Positions 36,292 through 49,168 of a DNA stretch of 64,000 nucleotides are shown here, one piece after another. Under the pieces are notes generated by a model. The model made no database searches. It had not been told where the DNA came from and saw only the letters and a program-made list of their open reading frames with translations. Numbering within the stretch: position 1 is the stretch's first letter; every line of letters starts with the position of its first letter. The stretch comes from Pyrus communis. Taxonomy: Eukaryota; Streptophyta; Magnoliopsida; Rosales; Rosaceae. The stretch covers positions 1,936,872 through 2,000,871 of the forward strand of contig NC_084807.1 in the NCBI RefSeq assembly GCF_963583255.1, read 5' to 3'. The position numbers were made by a program, and so were the translations under genes.

Positions 36292-39200
36292 ATGACGAAG
36301 GTGTATGGAACAGGGCCGTACGATTTCAAGCGCCACCATGTCGCCGAGTACCCGCTCGAGTACCCGGTCGAGGCCAAGCCCGGTTCGGCGCTTCCTAGCT
36401 CGATAACCCTGTCGGAGATTCAGCGGGACCGGCTCACGATGATTGCCGCCGATAATTGGTCCAAAACCCTAGACGCGTCGAAGCCCAAGAAGCCCTTCGA
36501 ACCGGAGCTAGTGAAGGTGATTTATCGGACGGAGTTGTCAGTTGAAGAGGGTCAGAGAAGGGCCGTCCCGTCACAGAGGGTGATGATTCTGGAGGTCAGT
36601 CAGTACTTGGAGAACTATCTGTGGCCAAATTTTGACCCCGAAACCGCGACCTTCGAGCACGTTATGTCCATGATTCTCATTGTCAATGAGAAGGTACTGT
36701 GTTTTGTAATTGTAATTTTGATGTTTCTGTACTGAGATTAGGGTATCTCTGGTTGCTAAGAAGCTGTTGGCTAGAAAACTAATCCAAGTAGTTATTTTTC
36801 GGGTTAGATAGTGGAACTATTCTTTCATTTTTCTGGTAGTTGGTCCCCAAAAGTTGGTCCTGAACGTTGAAATTATTGATATGTAGCATTTATAAACTGG
36901 TTTAATGGTTATGCATTTCTTGGTAATATTGCAACTAACAATTATGATTGAACTTGTGTATCTCAACTTTGGAATTGCAGTTTCGAGAGAATGTGGCAGC
37001 TTGGGCGTGCTTTTATGACCGGAAAGATGTGTTCAAAGGATTCCTTGAGAGGGTTCTTCGGCTTAAATCGGTTTGTGCTCGTTTTATCTGATTGCCATAT
37101 TTCCTCATGCATGAATAATGGTCAACAGGATTGCTTCCTCATGTATGAATAATGGTGAAAAGGATTCTACTTTAATCCTAATTTCATTATCAAGAAAATC
37201 AGTATTAGTGACGTGTATTTGGTGCTATGAAACTTAAGTGACAATCATAGTTTGTGCATTATAGTATTGGTATATTAATATAGTTGGAGTGGTTTGTGTG
37301 ATTCCTTCTTCATGATGATGAAACATTATCAAGGACACTATATCCTCGAGAGGAAAAACCAAAACAAACTATCATTTACCTACATCAGAAATACCACAAA
37401 ACGCTTTGAAGACATATTAAGAAATAACATCATGCATTTGAAAATATAACAGAAAATGAGCTCTCCTTAAACTCTGAATCTCTGATGACACTGATCCCCA
37501 AAGGGAGGCGCACAAGCGAACCCTCTCCAACAATTAAGCTACCTTCTCACCCAATAGTGCTTTTGGATTTTGGCTTGTGCTGGCATGTTCTCATAGTAGT
37601 GTCCCACTTTCTGTTCTCCTGTCTATTTTTTCATATGATTTTGTCCCAAAACTTTTTCCTGGTGAGTTTTGAAAAGTGGAATGGAGAAGTTTACAAAATC
37701 TCTATTGTTTTTCTAACTCAATACTCCGGTGATTCTCTCCATAAGTTTGTTGCGTTCATGCATAGCAATCACACCTTGTTTGGTTTTTATATGTTGACCT
37801 TTGGTAAGCTTACCTGCTGGTGCACAATTCATTTGTTCTGTATATGATTACGGACATGGTTGCCATGCTCATTGCATTTTAATCAATTGTGGTCCACTTC
37901 GTAGCTGTTTCGTTTCGTGCTTGCTTTGAGATATACACAAGTAGCTTACTTAAAGTATAAACAGTATCAAATTTGCATGATGTATGATGAACCATCTGGT
38001 CATCGAGGATTCAGAAACTGATAGATGCTAATATTTGACTCAAGGTCAACAAAGTTGCTATATGGCCATAAATATAATGTATGTATGCTAGATTTTTTAT
38101 TTTTTGTGTGTTTTTTTAGGAGAGGAGGAGAGGTTACTAAGGAGATACATTTAATTTGAATGACTTCTTCAGGTGTTTTATGTTTCAGACTTAAATTGAT
38201 GCTTTTATGTTTGCAGGGAAGAGAGTTAAGCATAGCTGAGAAGACAAATTATTTAGTGTTCATGATTAATGCCTTTCAGGTATGGTAGCATCCTAATGTT
38301 TGGTTTTATACTTTATCCGATATGTCTAGTTCTAGAAAGATTTGTGGGCGGGCTACTTCCCATAGAGGGGTATATTAGTTTTTACATCCATAAGCATCAG
38401 TGTATTTATCCTTTCTCTAGTTTGTTAGTCTGGACAGTCCGTTTCGTAAGTCTAGAAACATTCATAATTTGCTTTTGTCAACTGTAGGTTGCTGTTCTTG
38501 TCTGCTTGTTTTATACTTTCAAATTATTCGTCATAAAATTTATCTGAGCATAAAAATTTATTCAAGTTCTGGTTTTGGCTTCAATGCTGACACATCTTAT
38601 CTTTTATACATAAAGAGATAAGATACCTTTTGTGCACATCATCTATTGTTAATAGTATATGATTTGACCTTAGTAGAAGTTTAGCTCGCACACATGGTTC
38701 AGTTATCTTGACACAGCATCAGTTTTGTATATTGGTCATATGTGTAATGAGATTAATCACTGAATGTAGTTATAAACATACAATTAAGTCTTGATGCACT
38801 TATTTCGTTTAAGGATATGAATATTGTAGTGAAGTACTCAATTGATTTGGGTGATGCGGCAAAGTACTTAATATTATACAATACTGATTTTTTTTTTTTT
38901 TTTTTTTTTTGGTGACAGAGTTTGGAAGATGAGATCGTGAGCGATACTGTCCTTAGGTTAGCAAGTTTGCAATCTTGGCACAGTCTGTCCTACGGTCGTT
39001 TTCAGGTAACACATATGTTGTCTATTTTGAAAATATGTTTCTGTTATCATCCGAATTTTTATGTGACCTGTATTTTATTGTGCTTGATTTTCATTTTCAT
39101 TCGCAGATGGAACTTTGTTTTAATCCTGATTTGATCAGGAAATGGAAAAGGATGATCAAGAGGGAGGCCAAAGAGGCTGCAAAACGCGGAGAGCCATTTG

Positions 39201-42200
39201 ACCCTTCAACTACACTTGAAGTTCAGTTCTTGAGAAACCTCATTGAAGAGTTCCTCGAGGTTGTATTTCACACCAATAAATTCTGAGTAGTGCTTTGTGG
39301 TCTTTGATTGTCAATACTGAGGAATTAATGAAACTTTTAATTTTATTTTTGTGCCTGTTCTAGATACTTGATTCCAAGGTTTTAGCCCCGGATCCTATTA
39401 TGAATGAAGATTATCACCTTGCTGATGCTATGCGTGTCGATGATGCTTGTGTTTTGTACTGTGAGAGGTTTATGGAATTTCTTATTGACCTCTTAAGCCA
39501 ACTACCAACAAGGAGGTATATTTTGCAAATATGTTCATTTCCTTTCCCCGCTCTGTTTGATGCTTAATTTTTGAACTGATAGTAAGTTTTATCCTATTGC
39601 CGTTATATGTTTGGATCATGAGAGTTAGAGCTCAGTCCTTCATGCCCTATAGTTTTTCTTCTCTATTTATTACGTTGTTTCTGTCTTGTTGTGATTGTAC
39701 ATTGTTTCTATCTTGTTGTGATTGTAGGTACTTGAGGCCGCTTGTTTCTGATGTGGCTGTAGTTGCCAAATGCCACTTGAGTGCTCTGTATAGACACGAG
39801 AAGGGGAAACTCTTTGCACAGTTGGTTGACTTGCTGCAGTTTTATGAAGGATTTGAGATTAATGATCATGTTGGGACACAACTGACAGATGATGAGGTGC
39901 TTCAATCTCATTACGAACGCGTGCAATCTTTCCAGCTACTTGCATTTAAAAAGGTTCCTAAGGTCTGTATATAATCAGAGAAATAAAGAGACTCTGGTTT
40001 AAAGGAGTTGCTGCATTCTTTTCTGTGTTTTCCTCTATAGATTGGTGCTAGTGTTCTGAATATTTCTCCCCTTTTTGCTTGTAGTTGCAAGAGCTTGCAT
40101 TGGCTAACATTGGTTCGATTGACAAGCGCAATGATCTCTCAAAGAAATTGTCTGTTCTTTCTCCTGGTGAATTGAAGAATTTGGTTTGTTCAAAGGTATG
40201 TATGACATTGATAGGCATGCTAGTTAAGATTCCATAGTTTGAAATTTTTTTCCCTGGATTGGTATTTATTTCTGCTAGTGAGTACTCAAGTGAACATTGT
40301 CTGTCCATGCCTTTTCTGTTTTGAGGACATACCTGTTGCAATCTGTATTTTCCTTTGTCTCTGAGTTAGCTAATTACTTGCTTGAGGAATGTCAGCTTTC
40401 CAATTTACTGTTCTCCATTTTCTCTCTTTTCTTTTCGGGTGTGTGCTGAGTTATGAACTCATCACTATGGATATTGTAAACTTCTGTTTTACTGATATAT
40501 TTTTCTGTTTTGCAGCTGAAGCTGGTTTCAAGGGATGATCCATGGTCTGAAAGGGTTGATTTCCTTATTGAAGTCATGGTTTCCTTTTTTGAAAAGCAAC
40601 AGTCTCAAAAGGAAAAAATAAATGCCCTTCCACTGTACCCAAATGAGCTCATCATGTGGGATGAAAGCCTTGTGCCAAGCATCAATTACTCTGGAGAAGG
40701 TTGTCTGGCCCTTCCAAAACTGAACTTACAATTTTTAACATTACATGATTATCTCCTCAGAAATTTCAATCTCTTTCGTCTCGAATCAACATATGAGATT
40801 CGTGAGGATATTCAGGAGGTTGTTCCGCATCTTCATGCATACATTAATAATGAAGGAGAAACTGCTTTTCGTGGTTGGTCAAGGATGGCAGTGCCGATCA
40901 AAGATTTTAAGATCAGTGAGGTAAAACAGCCAAATATTGGAGAAGTCAAGCCAGCTGCTGTGACAGCAGAAATTACTTTTAGCATTTCTAGTTATAGAGG
41001 ACAGATGAGATCAGAATGGAATGCTCTTAAAGAGCATGATGTCCTTTTTTTACTTTCTATTCGTCCTTCCTTTGAGCCTCTAAGTGCAGAAGAGGATGGC
41101 AAGGCGAACGTGCCCCAGAGGCTTGGTCTTCAGTATGTACGGGGATGTGAAGTCATTGAGATTCGAGATGATGAGGGAACTCTAATGAACGATTTTACTG
41201 GAAGGATTAAACGGGATGAGTGGAAGCCTCCAAAAGGAGAACTGAGAACTGTGACCGTTGCTTTAGATACAGCACAATACCACATGGATGTCAGCAACAT
41301 TGCTGCAAAAGGCGCAGAAGATGTTTATGGGACATTCAATATATTGATGAGGAGAAAGCCCAAGGAAAATAACTTTAAAGCAATTTTGGAATCCATTAGA
41401 GATCTTATGAATGAATATTGTATTGTTCCGGACTGGTTGCACAACATTTTTCTGGGGTATGGTAATCCTTCTGCTGCACAATGGACTAATATGCCAGATC
41501 TTTTGGAAACTGTGGATTTTAAAGATACTTTCCTTGATGCAGACCATTTGAAAGAATGTTTTCCAGATGATCAGGTTTGCCTATATACTGTCTTTATTTC
41601 TGATGTCTCTGGAATTTTTTGTTTGTCTGTCTGTTCTCCTGGAGGGTGATCTGACTAAAGACTTTCTTGTTTACATGTCCACTATTTAGGTTTGTTTTAT
41701 TAGTCCAGATGGCACAGAAAACTTGAATCCAAGGCCTCCTTTTCGAATAACACTTCCCAAGACGATGAGAAGCAACACCAATGCTCTTCCAGGGAATAAG
41801 AAATCTACTAATGATGTCCCCATGGATAATTCCGATAGTGAGAAAGAAAAAATTGTTGTTGAAGCATACACACCTCCTGACCCAGGTCCGTATCCCCAAG
41901 ATCAGCCAAGGAAGAACTCTGTTAAATTTACACCCACTCAGGTAGTTATTCCTTTTTTTTACCTTGTGCAGCTATATATTATGATCATGTACAGTCTGTT
42001 TTCTTTTATTGCAATATACCAACTTGTAAAATTGATGTAAAATCCTTGGATGAATAAGAAACCATTAATAAGAAACTACATTATTAAGGTATAGGTAATT
42101 AAGCTTTTTTACAGTTTCAATGATTCTGTTCAAATCACATGGTAACACCATACTAGTAATATGATATATGAATTTGTAGGTTGTTCTACTTTTAGATATT

Positions 42201-45200
42201 TTTCCCATCTTTTAGTTGTGAAGTTAAAGTAACAAACTTTTAATTAGGAAGCAATGTTTGTGCCATTTAGTCTCTGTATTAATAATTTCTAATCATCCTT
42301 GTTGTGTAGGTCGGAGCAATCATCTCAGGTATTCAGCCAGGACTAACAATGGTCGTGGGTCCACCTGGTACAGGAAAAACTGATACCGCTGTCCAAATTC
42401 TGAACGTTCTTTATCATAATTGTCCGTCTCAGAGAACATTGATAATTACTCATTCAAACCAGGCTCTAAATGACCTTTTTGAGAAGATTATGCAGGTTCA
42501 TATTTCTATCTTTTAGGGTGTTAATTCCTGCCTATAGCTATTTTCTATGTTGTCACAAGTTTTTAATATTTCCCTGTTTGCTGTTTTAGAGGGATGTGCC
42601 TGCACGCTATCTTCTTCGACTTGGGCAAGGAGAGCAAGAGCTAGCAACTGATCTGGACTTCAGCCGACAAGGCCGTGTCAATGCCATGCTTGTGCGGCGC
42701 TTAGAGTTGCTAAGTGAAGTGGAAAGGCTGGCTAGATCACTCCAGTTGCCTGAGGATGTAGGTTATACATGTGAAACTGCTGGGTACTTTTGGTTGCTTC
42801 ATGTTTACTCGCATTGGGAGCAATTCCTTGCTGCTTGTAAGGAGAATAAAGATAAAACATCATTCGTTAAAGATCGTTTTCCCTTCAAGGATTTCTTCTC
42901 CAACACACCGAAACCAGTCTTTACTGGTGAGTCATTTGAGAAAGATATGCGGGCAGCCAAGGGTTGCTTTCGTCATCTGAAGACCATGTTTCAAGAGCTT
43001 GAAGAGTGTAGGGCATTTGAGTTACTGAAGTCTACTGCTGATCGAGCAAATTACCTGATGACCAAGCAGGCAAAGATAGTTGCCATGACATGCACTCATG
43101 CAGCTCTAAAGAGAAAGGATTTCCTTGGGTTAGGTTTCAAGTATGACAACTTGCTCATGGAAGAAAGTGCTCAAATTTTGGAGATTGAAACTTTCATACC
43201 AATGTTGCTCCAGAGGCAGGAAGATGGTTATGCTCGGCTTAAACGCTGTATCCTGATTGGTGATCATCACCAGTTGCCTCCTGTTGTTAAGAATATAGCA
43301 TTCCAAAAATACAGCCACATGGATCAGAGTCTCTTTACTAGGTTTGTACGTTTGGGCATTCCTTATATTGAACTTAATGCCCAGGGTAGAGCCAGGCCAA
43401 GTATAGCCAAACTGTACAACTGGAGATACAGAGATCTGGGTGACCTTCCATATGTAAAGGAGGGTGCCATATTTCATAGAGCAAATTCTGGATTTTCCTA
43501 TGAATACCAGTTGGTGGATGTGCCAGATTACAATGGCAGAGGTGAATCTACACCTTCACCTTATTTCTTCCAAAATGTGGGGGAAGCAGAATACATTGTC
43601 AGTGTCTACATTTATATGCGTCTACTTGGGTACCCTGCAAGCAAAATCTCCATATTGACCACTTACAATGGCCAGAAGCTTTTAATCCGTGATGTTATCA
43701 ACAGACGTTGTGCTCCTTATGACTTCATAGGCCCTCCCAGCAAGGTAAGAATAAGATCACCACTTTCACTATGCAATTTGCAGATGTTATTGACCTTTAA
43801 AATGCGTTAGAATGCGAATGTATCAAATTGAACATCAGGCACACTAATGAAATACAAACATAGTAGATGTTAAAGAAATAAGAATTGAACAGTCCATTTG
43901 TGAAATCTAAAGGTCTGTCAACAAGTTGGTGTCTCTGTAGGCTAGTTTAGTTCTCGTTGATCCCTTGGAACAAATGGCCAGGGACCTGTAAAGTGTCTTA
44001 TACGGTATTGTTAAGGCATTTTGGGCTTTCTGACAGTTCTGACAGAAATAAGTTTCATTCATCCTTACTCATTAGCTCTGCTAACTTTGCAATTTTACGC
44101 TGTGTGATCGCTTTAGTAAACTATTGTTTCTGTTGACCTTTGTGATCTCATTGGTAAAATAATGTTTTAATTGTGCACTGTTATCAGGTTACAACAGTTG
44201 ATAAATTTCAAGGTCAGCAAAATGATTTTATACTGCTCTCTCTTGTGCGTACTCGCATTGTGGGTCACCTTCGTGATGTTAGGAGATTGATTGTTGCAAT
44301 GTCTCGTGCCCGACTGGGTCTTTATGTGTTTTGCCGTCGTTCTTTGTTTGAACAATGCTACGAACTTCAGCCTACATTTCAACGTCTACTTCAGAGACCT
44401 GATCACCTTGCCCTTAATTTGAATGAGATTACATCAAACACTGAGCGTCACGTTGAAGAAACTGGTCCTATTCATCTTGTCAGCAGTGTTGATGAGATGA
44501 TTGGTATCTACCAGCAGCTTTATGAGGTATGCTTTCCTGTGGTGCATTCAATTTTCCTTTTTCGTCATATTTTGATTTGAGGAGCAGATGGTGAGCCGGT
44601 AAATATTAAAAATATCTTGATTAGTGGAGTGCCCTTTGGACCTGCGTAAGTGTATCATCCGTATTTATGAATTTCAATCCCATGCAATTAAAATCAAATT
44701 ATAAATTGGTCTCCTAATATGAATTTCAATCTCAAGGTTTCTAAGCCTTTCACTTTCGTATGTATTTATTATTTAAACATCGGGGTCATCTCCCTATATC
44801 TGATGCCCTTAAAATTAACTACCCTCCAAATTTTAAAATATATTATTTAAACGTTTCTAAGCCTTCATTTGTGTCTGTATTTGCTAAATTTCAACAAATT
44901 TGACTTGCCATCACCGTGCCATTTTTTATTTGTGTTCAGTAGAGTGAAAGGTCCATGCGATTTAACTCAAAATTTACTAATTGACTGGAATTTTCTTAAT
45001 TCTTTTTTTCAGGTAAAGTTTCATCAGTACATGCCTTATTCAGGTCAAGTAGGTGAACTCCTTCCGATTGATACAGATGCGCACCATCCCATGGATACAG
45101 ATATGCCTGAAACTTCCGAAGGGGCACCAGAGGATAATGCCCAGCATGGAAGCAATATGGAAGAAGACACTAAAGGCGATGTTGTTGCCAATGGGCAGAA

Positions 45201-45300
45201 CACAGAATCATCATTCGAGAACCATTCAAATGGGGAGACAGATGCTAAAGCTAGCGTGCCACCCGAAAGCAATTCTGACGAAACAGAATTGGAAGGGTAG
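36292..45300 (+). CDS. AQR: RNA helicase AQUARIUS, intron-binding spliceosome protein
   Basis: There are fourteen exons with consistent GT-AG borders: 36292-36693, 36981-37070, 38217-38279, 38919-39005, 39107-39259, 39364-39515, 39728-39962, 40085-40195, 40516-41574, 41690-41941, 42310-42495, 42590-43744, 44188-44526 and 45013-45300. They sum to 4,572 nt, or 1,523 residues, close to family length. The ATG at 36292 gives [12 protein letters not shown], the conserved start. The N-terminal two-thirds is the armadillo-like and beta-barrel region of the family. The SF1/Upf1-like helicase core has GPPGTGKT (motif I), [11 protein letters not shown] (Ia), MEESAQ in place of DEAQ (II), [10 protein letters not shown] (III), [13 protein letters not shown] (V) and [10 protein letters not shown] (VI). 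AQR binds introns upstream of the branch site in the spliceosome and links splicing to snoRNP and exon-junction assembly. The acidic C-terminal tail is poorly conserved. The gene looks intact. Confidence 0.96.
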
Positions 45301-46365
45301 TGCTCGACAGTGGTCCCATTTGGATTTTATTTTGTGTAATCTTCAGATCTGCTAATCTACTCGAGTCAAGTGCAGTCCTTTCGTTGTATGGATGCCACTC
45401 ATGAACGCCGCAATACACCTCAGATTATGATGCTCTGGTAGCTAGTGAGCCTGCAAGTGATGACTAGCTTGTGAGCCAGTAGTAGTAAAGAAGCATAGTC
45501 TCTCTAAACGTCAACGGCCACACTTGTGCCGTGTGGGGATGTTTGTTGGCGCTTGTCGGACGAAGAAGTGGATTCTGAGGTTTGGAAATTAATTTGAGAG
45601 TTTTTCTGTAGGGTCCCAAATGTATGCAGAAACCATAGGAACTCTACATGTTTTTGGCTGACTGTTTCTAAAGTAGGTGAAATCCTTCTGTAGCATTGAC
45701 ACAACTGTATCTTCGACAATCTTTACGATATATTAGCTTGCAAATGAATTAAGATGTAATGTTGTGGGATGGACGTCATTAGTTGCTTAGTTACTTGATT
45801 ACAGGTTGCGTTTTAGTTTCTTGATTACTCGTTGCATTTTCCGGCAGCTATTTCCGGTCATGCTATTGCCATATGTTCGTTATGGTCAAGAAATTCATGA
45901 TGCTACAACTTGGACCACAAACCAAACACAGGAACGTAACCCGAAGCACAGACGAAAATATAGAAACACCATATTTAACATGGTACTTAGGCATTAACAG
46001 TGCATCTTTCTTAGTGTTAAAACAAAATGTGATTTGGCTTTGGTAAATAGAAAGATTCCTAGATATCAGGCGCGGCCTCATCTGTTAATAACGTTAGAAA
46101 GCATGCAACTTGCCTTCTACAATAGAGTTTTACACAAGTGCAATTGCATGTGGTGTCTTCAAAATAGTGTGGTGTCTCGCTATCCCAATTTCTTAGAACT
46201 CGACAAATTTGCCCTCATTAAGAACTCTACTAAAAGCCAAAACCATACCAATACCCCAAACAAAAAAACTGATGAAGAGGCAACTGACATAACAGTAATA
46301 GACAGATTATACCAAGCAAATTTTCACAAATCATAACAAAAGAATCCTTATATACTCTTAATTCT
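45301..46365. other. AQUARIUS 3' UTR and flank
   Basis: The first ~450 bases are probably the 3' UTR. The rest has no recognised gene. Confidence 0.5.
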
Positions 46366-46626
46366 TCATATGTAGAGGAGAGTGTACAAACATTGCTTCA
46401 AAAACAAACGTTTGGTTAGGAATTTGGTCATATATATACTCTCCAACTTAAGCCATAAACCAGCTGTAGTAGTCTCATCATCCACCTCATGAAGAACTTT
46501 GTTAGATAGTGACAACATGATTACACTATGTCCTCGGTCTAAGGCGTCTTCTTCTTTATGAGACCAATCTTTTGGCAAGGCTTCCAAACCCTTTAGCACC
46601 TTAAGCAACCCTTGTTGAACTAGCAC
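46366..46626 (-). pseudogene. Ty1/copia gag fragment
   Basis: An 86-codon minus frame, VQQGLLKVLKGLEALPKDW followed later by LSNKVLHEVDDETTTAGLW and KLESIYMTKFLTKRLFLKQ, matches the copia gag polyprotein N-terminal region. No other part of the element adjoins it, so it is a relic. Confidence 0.75.
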
Positions 46627-48652
46627 ATTTTGTATCTTCGCACACCAAAGGCTAAAAAATCATTCATTCCATTGAATTTATCCTTTGACTAATTGACTTA
46701 CTCATACTTCCAGCTAGTTTCGATCTCTTACCATAGCATTTTTGTTTAAACTAGCGTATCCAAGTCTTTGACCTGACTAATCACTGGCGGCGCAAACACC
46801 CCCCCCCCCCCCCCCCCCCTGCGGCGACCCATAACATTTGGGAAGTGAAAAACTCTAGCATTTTGCTATGTGGGTACCGTGGGAAAGAATCACCTGGGAG
46901 CAAACCAAGGACCTGACCACTAGACCAACAACTCTTAGGTTTCTCTTACTACAGCATTTCTTGGTGATTATTCAAGGAAATTGAACACCAAACCTATCTC
47001 ATTTCTCTATCATTACCCCTCACCCTTCAATTCCATCACCAATTAGGCTATATCATTTGGAGGATCCAATTAACATTTCTCTGCAATGTTCTAATAACAA
47101 TTTGGATACTTTTTTTTGTTTTAAAAACAAAAATAACAAAATATCTAGTTGGCAATAAACATATCATATTCTAGTGCATGTTAACAGAAACAATTGGCAT
47201 TTTTTTTAGAAAACTTTAACGACAAGCTACTGGTACTGTTCATTTTAATGAAAAATCACATTTTTATACTAAAAAGTCAATCATGGTACTATTCACTTTA
47301 TCCTTTATTTTGCCTTTATTGGTCAATAGAAACAATTGGCATTTTACTAACTATTCTTTCAATTTTGCACCATCGAAATACCTTCCAAAGTACTACAAAT
47401 AGTTGGGTACATCAAATGTCACAATACAAGTGGTTGAATACTTGAAAGAAAAAAAAAAAAAAAAAATCAACCGCTTGTTCTGTAAGACTTGGTGTTCCGG
47501 GCATACTGAAAATCAACGTTATATGGCATTTTGTATCCAATACTGAGTTGTCATATACAATAGTAATGTATTATTGAATTGAGACGCCACGTGACAATAA
47601 ATTTGTTTCATGTAAATTCGTCTCCTTTTAGTCGCAAGTTTTAAAGGGCATACCAAGTCAAAGTTACCCAATTTCTTACCTATTTACAACATTGCCATTC
47701 TCCCTCACCAAAACGCAAATGCGTTAAGCGTACTCACATAAATTAACAAACAAAACACAACGAAAATTTGCAAAGGGAGTCCAAGAAAACGTACACAACA
47801 AGAAACTAAATGAAGCAATGTAATTCCAATCTGAATTCATATAATACACAAATGTGTTAAGCTGAGCCCGACAGAGCTTTAAAAATTCAAATTACAATCG
47901 GTTAACGCATTGAATGTCGAAAGTTTTGAGCAAACTTGAATGCAGAAAATTGCTCTCCATGCCAATCCTTCAACACCAAGCCTGGCATGATCAGTATAAA
48001 TAGAGGCCATGAGGAGAGGGTTAGAGCATCAGTTCTAAACAGCCTCAAGCCGAAATTCCTTTTGGAATTTCTCCCTGACACCCTTCACATATCTCTCTCC
48101 CTAAAGTTCAGTTCTACAAGGAGAAGGCGAGAGAGAACTACATCGGTTTGATCCCCGTGCTAGGGCAAATGTTACAGTCCTACAAATGGTGGCACTCGTG
48201 CTTGAGAACAAAGAAGGCTCGTAATAACGAGATGGTAGTCCGGGATTCGTTAATTCCTCTAGTTTTACCCTATAGAAATTCCATATTATATGCTTGATTT
48301 TCTAACATCCTATGTCAAGCTCCTTGAGAACAAGTCAAAAGAGAAGGGTAACTGGAAAGATATTACCATAGCATTTCATAACAAGTAGACAGAATAATAT
48401 TTGTTCAAGAATATAAATGTTTAGCTCGGCTCAATCTCAATGGTGAGCCAGAAGGGAACTTAATGACATAAATCTGCTTAAACCCTAACTTAAATGGAAA
48501 GAAAACCACCACCAATTATCATACCAAGTAACAAAAAACACTACTGATATCACCACAATCCTTCACATGCTCCTATATCTTCACAAGGTCTTGACTGTTG
48601 ATCATCCAAAGGAATCTCCTCTTAGCACAATATCCTCATTCAGAATGATACA
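46627..48652. other. Intergenic debris between AQUARIUS and eRF1
   Basis: It contains a C-run of about 21 (46799-46819), a family A MITE (about 47207-47325) and an A-run (about 47450-47466). A TATAAATAGAGGCC word at about 47996-48009 is followed by a CT-rich stretch, which could be a promoter or LTR piece. I recognise no gene. Confidence 0.45.
47207..47325 (+). mobile_element. MITE family A, copy 3
   Basis: It has AAAACTTTAACGACAAGC, ACTGTTCATTTTAATGAAAAA, AAAAAGTCAATCATGGTACT and ATTCACTTTATCCTTTATTT in the same order as the 25302 copy. The ends are degraded. Confidence 0.65.
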
Positions 48653-49165
48653 TCAGCCCGTTTGTAATCCAGAAATGATATCCATATCAAGCTTTTCAGG
48701 ATCAGATAACAATGTGGTGACCATCAAGAAATAAAAGATGATTAAGCGGCAAGTGGTTACAAAAGATATGGTGTTGTATATGACATGGAGGGGGAATAAT
48801 TATAAACCTTGGTCAGGGCTGAGATTTTTTTGGAGCACTTCTCCGGAGCAGCAGTTGAAACTTTGGTGCAGGCTTTTTCACCCCCACCTCTTTGTGACCC
48901 AGATGCAATAATCACATTAAGCCTTTCGGAATCAGATGATAATGCAATGTCCTTCAAGATACAAAACATGATAAGTGGACCAGTCGTTACAAAGGACACA
49001 ATAATATGATGTAGAGAAAGAAAAATTACAAACCTTGGTCGAGCCTGAAATTGTTTTGGAGCACCCCTCAGGAGCAGCAGCAGCCGCCACTGCCCCATGC
49101 GTGCTGGTGCAGGCTTTTTCACCCCTGCTTTCCTGCACCAGCATTGGGGAAAAGTTCAGTAATTC
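48653..49165 (-). other. In-frame, tandemly repeated exon-like extension downstream of eRF1
   Basis: Immediately after the eRF1 TAG the same frame stays open for 44 codons (49165-49034), ending at an ACCAAG-GTTTGT donor. An 82-nt intron (49033-48952) would join it in phase 0 to a 48-codon block (48951-48808). That block ends at the same ACCAAG-GTTTAT donor type. A third, shorter block (48721-48653, TGA) is related but its acceptor AG has become TG. The blocks share residues: SDSERLNVIIASG and SDPEKLDMDIISG; RGEKACT and GGEKACT; APEGCSKTIS and APEKCSKKIS. They are therefore tandem copies of one exon-intron unit. They could be 3' UTR exons, a readthrough-encoded tail, or decayed exons. The function is unknown to me. 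Confidence 0.6.
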
Positions 49166-49168
49166 CTA
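49157..49168 (-). promoter_or_regulatory. Possible readthrough-prone stop context of eRF1
   Basis: The stop is TAG followed by GAATTA. The known viral-type readthrough context is stop plus CARYYA; this differs only in its first base. It precedes the in-frame extension described above. Confidence 0.35.

Noticed and set aside
37485..37847. 120-codon frame inside AQUARIUS intron 2
   Set aside because: It lies in an intron bounded by good splice sites and has no family similarity.
46799..46819. Run of about 21 C
   Set aside because: Homopolymer, likely microsatellite or assembly uncertainty; no feature depends on it.
46840..46935. Possible tRNA-derived SINE (minus strand): TGGTCTAGTGG and GGTTTGCTCCC resemble A and B boxes
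   Set aside because: The boxes are only ~10 bases apart, too close for a tRNA-type promoter, and no tail or target duplication is clear.
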